Assembly: GCA_900762245.1 (NCBI GenBank)
Contig: CAAFFR010000047.1
Coordinates: forward strand, 1-7,764
DNA length: 7,764 bases
Direction: 5' to 3'
From: an uncultured Oscillospiraceae bacterium
GTDB taxonomy: Bacteria; Bacillota_A; Clostridia; Oscillospirales; Oscillospiraceae
In this document: piece after piece, positions 1 to 5,536 of the stretch
Layout of the letters: every line of letters starts with the position of its first letter
Position numbering within the stretch: the stretch's first letter is position 1
Program-made: the position numbers and the translations under genes
Notes under the pieces: model-generated
What the model was told of the DNA's origin: nothing
The model's database searches: none
The model's input: only the letters and a program-made list of their open reading frames with translations

Positions 1-387
1 GCCGCGAATTTCGCCAAGCAGGATTTCCATGGCCTGTGCTTCGTGAACCTGGTGGACTTCGACATGCTCTACGGCCACCGCCGGGACATCGACGGCTACG
101 CCGCCGCCCTGACGGAATTTGACACCTGGCTGGGTTCCTTCCTGCCTACCCTGGGAGAAGAGGACCTGGTGATGATCACCGCCGACCACGGCTGCGACCC
201 CGCTTATACCGCCACCACTGACCACACCAGAGAGTATGTTCCCCTGCTGATTCTGGGCAAGCAGGTCAAGCCCGTGAATCTCGGCACCCGGAAGACCTTC
301 GCCGACATCGCCGCCACCGTCACCGAGCTGCTGGGCGTAGAATACGAAACCGCCGGCGAAAGCTTTGCAAAAGAAATTGTAAAATAA
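1..387 (+). CDS. deoB: Phosphopentomutase, C-terminal part (5' end outside window)
   Basis: This is the last 128 residues of phosphopentomutase, a cytosolic manganese enzyme of the alkaline phosphatase superfamily. It interconverts (deoxy)ribose 1-phosphate and (deoxy)ribose 5-phosphate, linking nucleoside phosphorolysis to central carbon metabolism. The frame is open from base 1 and ends at TAA 385-387. Visible metal-site motifs are D-M-L-Y-G-H (fragment residues 21-26), T-A-D-H-G (60-64) and T-D-H-T-R-E-Y (73-79). Their spacing fits the D286/H291, D327/H328 and H339 ligands I recall for the Bacillus cereus enzyme, with one extra residue before the last His. The N-terminal half, including the phospho-accepting Thr, lies upstream. 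A GTG at 43 is an internal Val codon, not a start. The following cdd gene fits a nucleoside catabolism operon. The identification is confident; the start cannot be seen. Confidence 0.95.
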   Translation, partial: AANFAKQDFHGLCFVNLVDFDMLYGHRRDIDGYAAALTEFDTWLGSFLPTLGEEDLVMITADHGCDPAYTATTDHTREYVPLLILGKQVKPVNLGTRKTFADIAATVTELLGVEYETAGESFAKEIVK

Positions 388-393
388 CAGCAC

Positions 394-533
394 GTCATTG
401 CGAGCCACTGTGCCGCAGCACGTACAGAGCGCAACCGCCGAAGGCGGCTCTTAGCGCGTCGTAGTGGTCACACTGGCGTGGCAATCTCCTTCGATTCAGG
501 GGATTGCCACGTCGCTTCGCTCCTCGCAATGAC
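394..533. repeat. 140-bp MITE-like inverted-repeat element between deoB and cdd
   Basis: The element is bounded by a perfect 11-bp inverted repeat, GTCATTGCGAG at 394-404 and CTCGCAATGAC at 523-533. Inside it is a strong hairpin with arms 477-490 and 498-511 (10 perfect pairs plus four more, one of them G-T) and a 7-base loop. Smaller hairpins lie at 410-421 and 435-447, and 405-409 can pair with 463-467. It fills almost the whole 167-bp deoB-cdd gap, ending 21 bases before the cdd start. Accidental translation gives peptides such as IARSEATWQSP, which I recognise as a common misannotated product of dispersed repeats of this type. There is no transposase and no T-run after the hairpins, so I call it a non-autonomous repeat rather than a terminator. 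Confidence 0.8.
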
Positions 534-554
534 CCCATGGATCGGAGGTACTTC

Positions 555-962
555 ATGACACCTGAAAAACTGGTTGAACTGGCGAAAGAAGCCATGACCC
601 ACGCTTATGTGCCCTATTCCGGCTACAAGGTTGGCGCCGCCCTTCTGTGCGCCGACGGTACGGTGTATCAGGGCTGCAACATTGAAAACGCTGCCTACGG
701 CCCCACCAACTGCGCCGAACGGACCGCCTTCTTCAAGGCAGTCTACGACGGCCACCGGGACTTTGTGTCCATCGCCGTCTGCGGCGGCAAGGACGGCATC
801 ATCACCGGCGCTTTCCCTCCCTGCGGAGTGTGCCGTCAGGTCATGCGGGAGTTCTGCGGCGATGATTTTGTCATCTACATGGTGGACGAAGCCGGCTATG
901 AAGCCCGGACTCTGGCAGAAATTCTTCCCTTTAGTTTCTCCGCAGAAAAACACATGGCCTGA
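555..962 (+). CDS. cdd: Cytidine deaminase
   Basis: This encodes a 135-residue homotetramer-type zinc cytidine deaminase, essentially the same length as the Bacillus subtilis enzyme (136). It hydrolyses cytidine and deoxycytidine to uridine and deoxyuridine in the cytosol for pyrimidine salvage. The zinc ligands are in T-N-C-A-E (C53, with E55 the proton shuttle) and P-C-G-V-C (C90, C93). N42 and E44 in C-N-I-E-N fit the ribose-binding residues. The chosen ATG at 555 follows GGAGGT (544-549) at normal spacing and starts the expected M-T-P-E-K N-terminus. An in-frame ATG at 504 would add 17 residues encoded by the upstream repeat and has no family support. The gene follows deoB and ends at an intrinsic terminator, so it is probably the last gene of a salvage transcript. 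Confidence 0.96.
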   Translation: MTPEKLVELAKEAMTHAYVPYSGYKVGAALLCADGTVYQGCNIENAAYGPTNCAERTAFFKAVYDGHRDFVSIAVCGGKDGIITGAFPPCGVCRQVMREFCGDDFVIYMVDEAGYEARTLAEILPFSFSAEKHMA

Positions 963-992
963 TAGGGCGGACATTCACAAAAAGAACACAGG

Positions 993-1033
993 AAATCAGC
1001 ACCTTTTCCACGAAAGGGTGTTGATTTTTCTTT
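993..1033 (+). terminator. Intrinsic terminator after cdd
   Basis: Arms 993-1007 and 1013-1027 form a 15-bp stem with two G-T pairs and a 5-base loop (CCACG). It runs into a T-rich tract through about 1033. The hairpin begins 30 bases after the cdd stop codon and separates the deoB-cdd transcript from the lipoprotein gene. Confidence 0.85.
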
Positions 1034-1060
1034 GAAAATGTGCGACAATGGCTGTGGTAT
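1021..1060 (+). promoter_or_regulatory. Candidate promoter(s) for the BMP lipoprotein gene
   Basis: Because terminators flank the lipoprotein gene, a promoter is expected here. Two weak sigma-A-like candidates overlap. One is TTGATT (1021-1026), a 17-base spacer, then GACAAT (1044-1049) preceded by an extended -10 TG at 1041-1042. The other is TTGAAA (1032-1037), a 17-base spacer, then TGGTAT (1055-1060). Neither is close to consensus at both boxes, and I cannot choose between them from sequence alone. Confidence 0.35.
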
Positions 1061-1096
1061 GTTTTTACCAATACAGAAATTTATGGAGGAATAAAC

Positions 1097-2299
1097 ATGA
1101 AGAAGATTCTGGCTCTGCTGCTGGTTCTGGCAATGGCTCTGTCTCTGGTCGCCTGCGGCGGCAAGACCGAGGAGAAGGCTCCCGAGGCTGCTGCTCCTGC
1201 CGAGACCGCTACCGAGTACAAGGTCGCTATGGTCACTGACTACGGCGACATCACCGACCAGTCCTTCAACCAGACCACCTGGGAAGCTGTCATCGAGTTC
1301 GGTGAGGCAAACAACGTTGCGTACAAGTACTACAAGCCCACTTCCAACGATACCGCTGGCCGTGTGGCATCCGTGGAACTGGCTATCGCTGAGGGCTACA
1401 ACGTCATCGTTATGCCCGGCTACGCTTTCGGCGGCACCATCGCTGAAGTTTCCGGCGAGTACCCCGAGATCAAGTTTGTCGCTCTGGACGTTGCTGCCGG
1501 CGACCTGCTGGAGACCGCTGTCGCTCTGAAGGGCGAAAGCTATGACTACAACCCCGACAACTGGAACCTGACTGACTATGTCTACATGGACAATGTCTAC
1601 TGCGCTATCTACCAGGAAGAGCTGTCCGGCTACATGGCTGGCTACGCTGCTGTCAAGCTGGGCTACACCAAGCTGGGCTTCCTGGGCGGCATGGCTGTTC
1701 CCGCTGTTATGCGTTTCGGCTACGGCTATGTGCAGGGCGTTGACGCTGCTGCCAAGGAGCTGGGCATCACCGTCGACATGAAGTACGCTTACGGCAACCA
1801 GTTCTTCGGCGACGCTGACATCACCGCTGTTATGGACACCTGGTATCAGGGCGGCACCCAGATCGTCTTCGCCTGCGGCGGCGGCATCTACACCTCCGCT
1901 GCTGAGGCTGCCAAGAAGGTCGGCGGCAAGGTCATCGGTGTTGACACCGACCAGCAGCCCATCATCGACGCTTCCTACGGCGAAGGCATGACCATCACCT
2001 CCGCTATGAAGGGTCTGGCTCCCACCACCATCGACACTCTGACCGACATCGTCATCAATGGCAACTGGGCTAACTACGCCGGCAAGATCCAGACTCTGGG
2101 TCTGGTCTCCGCTGAGCCCACTGCTAACTACGTCCAGCTGTCTTCCACCACCCTGTTTGAGGATGGCAAGTTCACCGCTGAGGACTACGCTGCTCTGGTC
2201 GCCGGTATGTTCGAAGGCACCGTCAAGGTTTCCAACGACATCTCCGTTGAGCCCGCTACCGAGGCTGTCAACGTTGAGTACCTGGGCAACCTGAAGTAA
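1097..2299 (+). CDS. BMP/PnrA-family substrate-binding lipoprotein (probable nucleoside binder)
   Basis: This encodes a 400-residue secreted lipoprotein. Residues 1-20 are a lipoprotein signal peptide (M-K-K, a hydrophobic run, lipobox L-V-A-C with C20 the lipidated Cys), followed by an Ala/Glu/Pro-rich linker. The body matches the BMP family (PF02608): V-A-M-V-T-D-Y-G-D near residue 45, D-Q-S-F-N-Q-T-T-W-E soon after, G-F-L-G-G-M-A-V-P in the middle, then a C-terminal lobe with V-I-G-V-D-T-D and T-S-A-M-K-G-L. Members such as TmpC/PnrA and BmpA deliver purine or other nucleosides to ABC transporters, which fits the deoB-cdd context; the ligand is inferred. The ATG at 1097 follows GGAGGA (1085-1090); the in-frame upstream ATG at 1040 has no such site and would bury the signal peptide. 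No ATPase or permease gene follows, and a strong terminator does. Codon choice favours GCT for Ala, unlike the neighbours. Confidence 0.95.
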   Translation: MKKILALLLVLAMALSLVACGGKTEEKAPEAAAPAETATEYKVAMVTDYGDITDQSFNQTTWEAVIEFGEANNVAYKYYKPTSNDTAGRVASVELAIAEGYNVIVMPGYAFGGTIAEVSGEYPEIKFVALDVAAGDLLETAVALKGESYDYNPDNWNLTDYVYMDNVYCAIYQEELSGYMAGYAAVKLGYTKLGFLGGMAVPAVMRFGYGYVQGVDAAAKELGITVDMKYAYGNQFFGDADITAVMDTWYQGGTQIVFACGGGIYTSAAEAAKKVGGKVIGVDTDQQPIIDASYGEGMTITSAMKGLAPTTIDTLTDIVINGNWANYAGKIQTLGLVSAEPTANYVQLSSTTLFEDGKFTAEDYAALVAGMFEGTVKVSNDISVEPATEAVNVEYLGNLK

Positions 2300-2319
2300 T
2301 TTCATACTTCACAAATTCC

Positions 2320-2350
2320 GAGGACGGGCAAAAGCCCGTCCTCTCTTTTT
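2320..2350 (+). terminator. Strong intrinsic terminator after the lipoprotein gene
   Basis: A perfect 10-bp GC-rich stem (2320-2329 with 2334-2343) has an AAAA loop and is followed by TCTTTTT. It lies 20 bases after the lipoprotein stop codon. It makes that gene monocistronic at its 3' end. Confidence 0.93.
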
Positions 2351-2392
2351 GCAGTTTCCCTGTAACTGTTTTATCCAACTCTCTCTTTTTTC

Positions 2393-2421
2393 TTGCTATT
2401 TTCTCCACTTGGGGCTATAAT
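2393..2421 (+). promoter_or_regulatory. Sigma-A-like promoter of the asparaginase gene
   Basis: A perfect -10 TATAAT (2416-2421) is preceded by a 17-base spacer and a -35 TTGCTA (2393-2398, four of six consensus bases). The region just upstream is pyrimidine-rich. The predicted start of transcription near 2428 gives a leader of roughly 37 bases before the ATG. No riboswitch or operator palindrome is evident in that short leader. Confidence 0.75.
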
Positions 2422-2464
2422 AGAGGATACGATACTATGCCAAAATAAAGAAGGAGGTATCCCC

Positions 2465-3460
2465 ATGCCCCTGAAAAAGAAGATCCTGCTGCTAACCACC
2501 GGCGGCACCATTGCATCCTTACCCGGCGGCGAAGGCCTGGAGCCCCAGCGCAGCGATGTGATGGAACGGGAGCTGGAACAGCTTCGCACCTATTATGAGA
2601 TCACCGTCCGGGATGTGATGTGCCTGGATTCCTCCAATATCCGTCCCGAAGAATGGCAGACCATTGCGGGGGCCATTTTCGACCAGCGCACCGGCTTCGA
2701 CGGCATCGTAGTGTCCCACGGCACCGACACCATGGCCTATACCGCCTCTGCCGTCACCTATATGCTGCCCAATATCGACCTGCCCGTTGTCTTCACCGGC
2801 TCTCAGCTGCCTCTGGCAGACATGCTGTCCGACGGTCCCGACAATCTGCGTACCGCCTTTGCCATGGCCGCCTCCGGCCATCCCGGTGTGTTCCTGGCCT
2901 TTGACCGGAAGGTCATGCTGGGCTGCCGCGCGGTAAAGGTCCGGGCCTCCGGCTTCTCCGCCTTTGAAAGCGTCAACGCCCGCTATGCCGCCCTGGTCAG
3001 CAACCAGGGTCTGGTGGTGGACCACGAAATCCTGCCCAAGTCCACCGGTGAAGCCCGTTTCTGCCCGGAAATCAGCCGCAATGTGTTCCTGCTGAAGCTG
3101 ACTCCCGGCCTGAATCCTGCGGTCTTTGACATGCTGGCAGCCATGGGCTACCGGGGCATTGTCATCGAGGCCTTCGGCCTGGGCGGTGTCAACGTCCTGC
3201 ACAAAGGTCTGCGGGGTATCCACCGGGCTGTGGAAGACGGCATCAGCGTGGTCATCACCACCCAGTGCCTCTACGACAGCGCCAACCTGCAGGTTTATCA
3301 GGTAGGCAACAAGCTGCTGGAGCTGGGCGTCATTCAGGGCCGGGACATGACCTCCGAAGCCGCCATGACCAAGCTCATGTGGGCCATCGGACAGGGGCTC
3401 GAGCCGGACCAGATCGCAGAGCTGTTCGCCCGGAATCTGGCTGGAGAAGTCACCGCATGA
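2465..3460 (+). CDS. ansA: Type I L-asparaginase (AnsA-like)
   Basis: This encodes a 331-residue enzyme predicted to hydrolyse L-asparagine to aspartate and ammonia. No signal peptide is present, so it fits the cytosolic type I class (E. coli AnsA is 338 residues). The N-terminal motif T-T-G-G-T-I-A-S (11-18) carries nucleophile T15. H-G-T-D-T-M (85-90) supplies the second Thr-Asp pair, T87 and D88. R-A-V-K (155-158) followed by G-F-S-A-F aligns with the E. coli AnsA region holding the catalytic Lys, making K158 the likely equivalent. The C-terminal domain starts around residue 205 and carries V-I-E-A-F-G-L-G-G. The ATG at 2465 follows AAGGAGG (2451-2457); upstream in-frame codons overlap the promoter. 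It probably shares a transcript with ppaC, since only a repeat and no T-tract terminator separates them. Glutaminase side activity cannot be excluded. Confidence 0.92.
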   Translation: MPLKKKILLLTTGGTIASLPGGEGLEPQRSDVMERELEQLRTYYEITVRDVMCLDSSNIRPEEWQTIAGAIFDQRTGFDGIVVSHGTDTMAYTASAVTYMLPNIDLPVVFTGSQLPLADMLSDGPDNLRTAFAMAASGHPGVFLAFDRKVMLGCRAVKVRASGFSAFESVNARYAALVSNQGLVVDHEILPKSTGEARFCPEISRNVFLLKLTPGLNPAVFDMLAAMGYRGIVIEAFGLGGVNVLHKGLRGIHRAVEDGISVVITTQCLYDSANLQVYQVGNKLLELGVIQGRDMTSEAAMTKLMWAIGQGLEPDQIAELFARNLAGEVTA

Positions 3461-3463
3461 TCC

Positions 3464-3589
3464 CCTTGCCTCCCTCTCTGAGGGAGGTGGCCCAGCAAAG
3501 CCGGGGCGGAGGGAGTGTCCCATCACAAGAAGCACACTCCCCCAGTCACGGCTTACGCCGTGCCAGCCCCCTCAGGGAGGGGGCCAAGC
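3464..3589. repeat. Five-hairpin palindromic repeat, copy 1 (ansA-ppaC junction)
   Basis: The element starts 3 bases after the ansA stop and ends 33 bases before ppaC. Its hairpins are: I, 3469-3476 with 3480-3487 (8 bp); II, 3491-3496 with 3500-3505 (one mismatch); III, 3511-3518 with 3534-3541 (8 bp, 15-base loop); IV, 3547-3552 with 3557-3562 (6 bp, loop TTAC); V, 3566-3573 with 3577-3584 (8 bp). The outer bases CTTG (3465-3468) and CAAG (3585-3588) can pair and close the structure. A second copy in the same orientation lies at 6508-6627; the first 26 bases and a 41-base block (3534-3574) are identical. No transposase, coding capacity or terminal T-run is present. Confidence 0.88.
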
Positions 3590-3622
3590 AATCACAGGAA
3601 CATAACAAAAGGAGGTTTTCTT

Positions 3623-5236
3623 ATGGACCCGATCTATGTAACCGGTCACCGAAATCCGGATACCGATTCTATTGTGGCAGCCATTTCTTATGCTGCCCTG
3701 CGCAATGCCTGCGGCGACCGGGAGTATGAGGCCGCCTGCCTGGGACAGATTTCCGAAGAGACCAGAATCGTGCTGGACCGCTTCGGTTTTCAGCCCCCCA
3801 CCCGGATCACCGACCTTTACAATCAGGTCCGGGATCTGGAATATGATACGCCCCCCATTCTGGACACCGGTGTTACCATCAGCCGGGCCTGGGAAGAATT
3901 CCGGGAGTATCCCAACATCGCCGCCATTCCCGTGGCCCGGGAAAACGGCACCCTCTATGGCATCCTGTCCAAGACCGACATCGCCAGCTACAATATGTCC
4001 GGTATTTCCTCCGGTGTGCTGGTAAATGTCCCCCTGTTCAATGTCCTGTCCGTTCTGGAAGGCAAAGTCCTCAACGAGGCCGGGGAAAACACCGACACCA
4101 TCTCCGGCGAAGTGAACATCGCCCTGCCCCAGACCCACGACAACCTTCTGTTCCAGAAGAAAGACAGCGTGGTTCTTTGCGGCTATCAGCCGGATATGAT
4201 CCGCCGTGCCCTGGAAATGAATGTCAACTGTCTGGTTCTGTGCCAGGCGGAACTGCCCCCGGAGCTGCGGAATTTCCCCACCACTACCTGTATCATCGCA
4301 ACACCGCTGGATGCCTTCCGGGCGTCCCGGCTGATTTTCCAGTCCACACCTGTGGGCCGCATCTGCAATACCCAGGGCATCGTCAGCTTCCGCCTCAGCG
4401 AGCGGGTGGACGATGTGAAGGAAATGGTGCTCAAGCACCGCCATCCCAGCTATCCCATTCTGGACGAATGCGAAAAAGTCGTGGGCATTCTGACCCGGTA
4501 CCATCTGCTGCGCCCCCGGAGAAAGCGGGTAGTGCTGGTGGACCATAACGAAGCCCGCCAGTCCGTTCCCGGACTGTATCAGGCAGAAATTCTGGAGATC
4601 ATCGACCACCATCGTCTGGCAGATATCCAGACCGGCAATCCCATTTACGTCCGCAATGAGCCGGTGGGCTCCACCAATACCATCATCGCCAGCATGTTCC
4701 AGGACCGGGGCCTGATGCCCTCGGCAGGCCTTGCCGGTATGATGGCGGCGGCCATCCTGTCGGATACCGTCATGTTCAAATCCCCCACCTGCACCCCCCG
4801 GGATATCCGCACCGCCGAGCGTATGGCCCGCATTGCCAACGTATCCCTGGATGCCCTGGGCCGGGAAATTTTCTCCGCTTCCATTGATAATAAGACAGCC
4901 CAGGAAGTGCTGTTTACCGATTACAAGGAATTCCACATTGCCGGCCACAACCTGGCCGTAGCTCAGATCACCTCTGTGGACAGCCACAGCGTACTGGAAC
5001 GGAAGGCCGAATTTCTGAAGCTGATGCGCCAGCACGCCAAGCAGAAGAATTTCGACCTGATGGTGCTGATGCTCACCGATGTTCTGATGGAAGGCACCCA
5101 GATCCTGTATGTAGGCGACGACGAAACCATCCAGCAGGCCTTCGGTGTCACCCCCCGTGACAATACCGCCTTCCTGCCCAAGGTCATGAGCCGCAAAAAG
5201 CAGGTCATTCCCATGCTGTCCGATCTTTGGGGATAA
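3623..5236 (+). CDS. ppaC: Manganese-dependent (family II) inorganic pyrophosphatase with CBS-DRTGG-CBS insert
   Basis: This encodes a 537-residue cytosolic enzyme that splits pyrophosphate to two phosphates and so drives biosynthetic reactions forward. The DHH-family catalytic domain is split. H-R-N-P-D-T-D-S (9-16) gives metal ligands H9, D13 and D15. After the insert come V-D-H-N-E (306-310), I-D-H-H (327-330) and L-S-D-T (379-382). The DHHA2 domain ends with S-R-K-K-Q (523-527), the substrate-binding signature. Between them lie a CBS motif (about 72-125), a DRTGG-like region (about 135-240) and a second CBS motif (about 243-297). In characterised CBS-pyrophosphatases this insert binds adenine nucleotides: AMP and ADP inhibit, and diadenosine polyphosphates activate forms that have DRTGG. 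The ATG at 3623 follows AAGGAGG (3609-3615). An in-frame ATG at 3515 would add 36 repeat-encoded residues and is rejected. Confidence 0.96.
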   Translation: MDPIYVTGHRNPDTDSIVAAISYAALRNACGDREYEAACLGQISEETRIVLDRFGFQPPTRITDLYNQVRDLEYDTPPILDTGVTISRAWEEFREYPNIAAIPVARENGTLYGILSKTDIASYNMSGISSGVLVNVPLFNVLSVLEGKVLNEAGENTDTISGEVNIALPQTHDNLLFQKKDSVVLCGYQPDMIRRALEMNVNCLVLCQAELPPELRNFPTTTCIIATPLDAFRASRLIFQSTPVGRICNTQGIVSFRLSERVDDVKEMVLKHRHPSYPILDECEKVVGILTRYHLLRPRRKRVVLVDHNEARQSVPGLYQAEILEIIDHHRLADIQTGNPIYVRNEPVGSTNTIIASMFQDRGLMPSAGLAGMMAAAILSDTVMFKSPTCTPRDIRTAERMARIANVSLDALGREIFSASIDNKTAQEVLFTDYKEFHIAGHNLAVAQITSVDSHSVLERKAEFLKLMRQHAKQKNFDLMVLMLTDVLMEGTQILYVGDDETIQQAFGVTPRDNTAFLPKVMSRKKQVIPMLSDLWG

Positions 5237-5242
5237 ACATAC

Positions 5243-5451
5243 GCCCTCCCCTTTGGGGTGGTGCTCCGCGCAGCGAATCAAAAATAAATATGATTGCCGG
5301 TGGCAATCATACCGTAATGTTCAGCGTGGCCGAGCATAGCGAGGTTGGGAGAGGTGCAGCAGCATCTCGCCGATAGCGCACAGGTTAGGCGACGTGATAC
5401 TGCCCTCATCCGTCTCGCCTGCGGCGATCCACCTTCCCCAAAGGGGAAGGC
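5243..5451. repeat. Composite palindromic element between ppaC and holB
   Basis: The ends are imperfect inverted copies: 5243-5258 against 5436-5451 (15 of 16 positions), core CTCCCCTTTGGGG. Each end is itself a hairpin; the right one (5432-5439 with 5443-5450) is a perfect 8-bp stem with an AAA loop. Internal hairpins are 5289-5298 with 5302-5311 (10 bp, loop GGT), a 7-bp stem over GAGGTGC-AGCA-GCATCTC (about 5351-5368), and 5415-5419 with 5423-5427. It occupies most of the 300-bp gap and begins 6 bases after the ppaC stop. It has no transposase or credible open frame. The sequence differs from both other repeat families here, although the design of palindromic ends plus inner hairpins is similar. 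Confidence 0.75.
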
Positions 5452-5454
5452 TTT

Positions 5455-5480
5455 GGCGCTCCCGCGCCGGTTTTTCTATT
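5455..5480 (+). terminator. Possible intrinsic terminator upstream of holB
   Basis: A 5-bp GC stem (GGCGC 5455-5459 with GCGCC 5464-5468) has loop TCCC, can extend by two T-G pairs, and is followed by TTTTT (5471-5475). It sits directly beside the strong hairpin that ends the composite repeat. It would end the ansA-ppaC transcript just before the holB promoter. The short stem keeps this tentative. Confidence 0.5.
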
Positions 5481-5508
5481 TTACTTTTCCGCGCAATCAT
5501 GTTATAAT
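5480..5508 (+). promoter_or_regulatory. Extended -10 promoter for holB-ricT
   Basis: A perfect TATAAT (5503-5508) is preceded by the extended -10 dinucleotide TG (5500-5501). A -35-like TTTACT (5480-5485, four of six) lies 17 bases upstream. The surrounding bases are AT-rich, in contrast to the rest of the window. The leader would be only about 22 bases long, leaving little room for regulation at the RNA level. Confidence 0.78.
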
Positions 5509-5536
5509 TTTATTTTGAGCAAAAAGGAGGGGAATT

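Noticed and set aside
504..554. N-terminal extension of cytidine deaminase from an ATG at 504
   Set aside because: The added residues come from the repeat, the site lacks a ribosome binding sequence, and ATG 555 gives the usual family length.
395..595. Small minus-strand frames giving peptides such as IARSEATWQSP and LRGAKRRGNP
   Set aside because: These are translations of the dispersed inverted repeat, a familiar source of false hypothetical proteins.
896..2305. Long open frame (469 codons) on the minus strand over the lipoprotein gene
   Set aside because: It is a shadow of the strongly biased plus-strand codons. It covers the cdd terminator and has a repetitive Val/Asp/Ser/Gly composition, no ribosome binding site and no recognisable domain.
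2428..2464. Riboswitch or attenuator in the asparaginase leader
   Set aside because: The predicted leader is under 40 bases and contains no stable hairpin or leader peptide.
2519..3535. Minus-strand open frame over asparaginase
   Set aside because: It is antisense to an intact asparaginase with complete active-site motifs, and its start lies in the palindromic repeat.
3464..3589. Treating the five-hairpin repeat as an intrinsic terminator
   Set aside because: The hairpins are strong, but none is followed by a T-run in either direction.
3515..3622. 36-residue N-terminal extension of the pyrophosphatase from an ATG at 3515
   Set aside because: It is encoded by the five-hairpin repeat. AAGGAGG lies just before ATG 3623, and the family begins shortly before the H-x-x-x-D-x-D motif.
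3572..5281. Long open frame (569 codons) on the minus strand over ppaC
   Set aside because: The plus strand encodes a full pyrophosphatase with all catalytic motifs. The minus frame starts in one repeat and ends in another and has no family resemblance.
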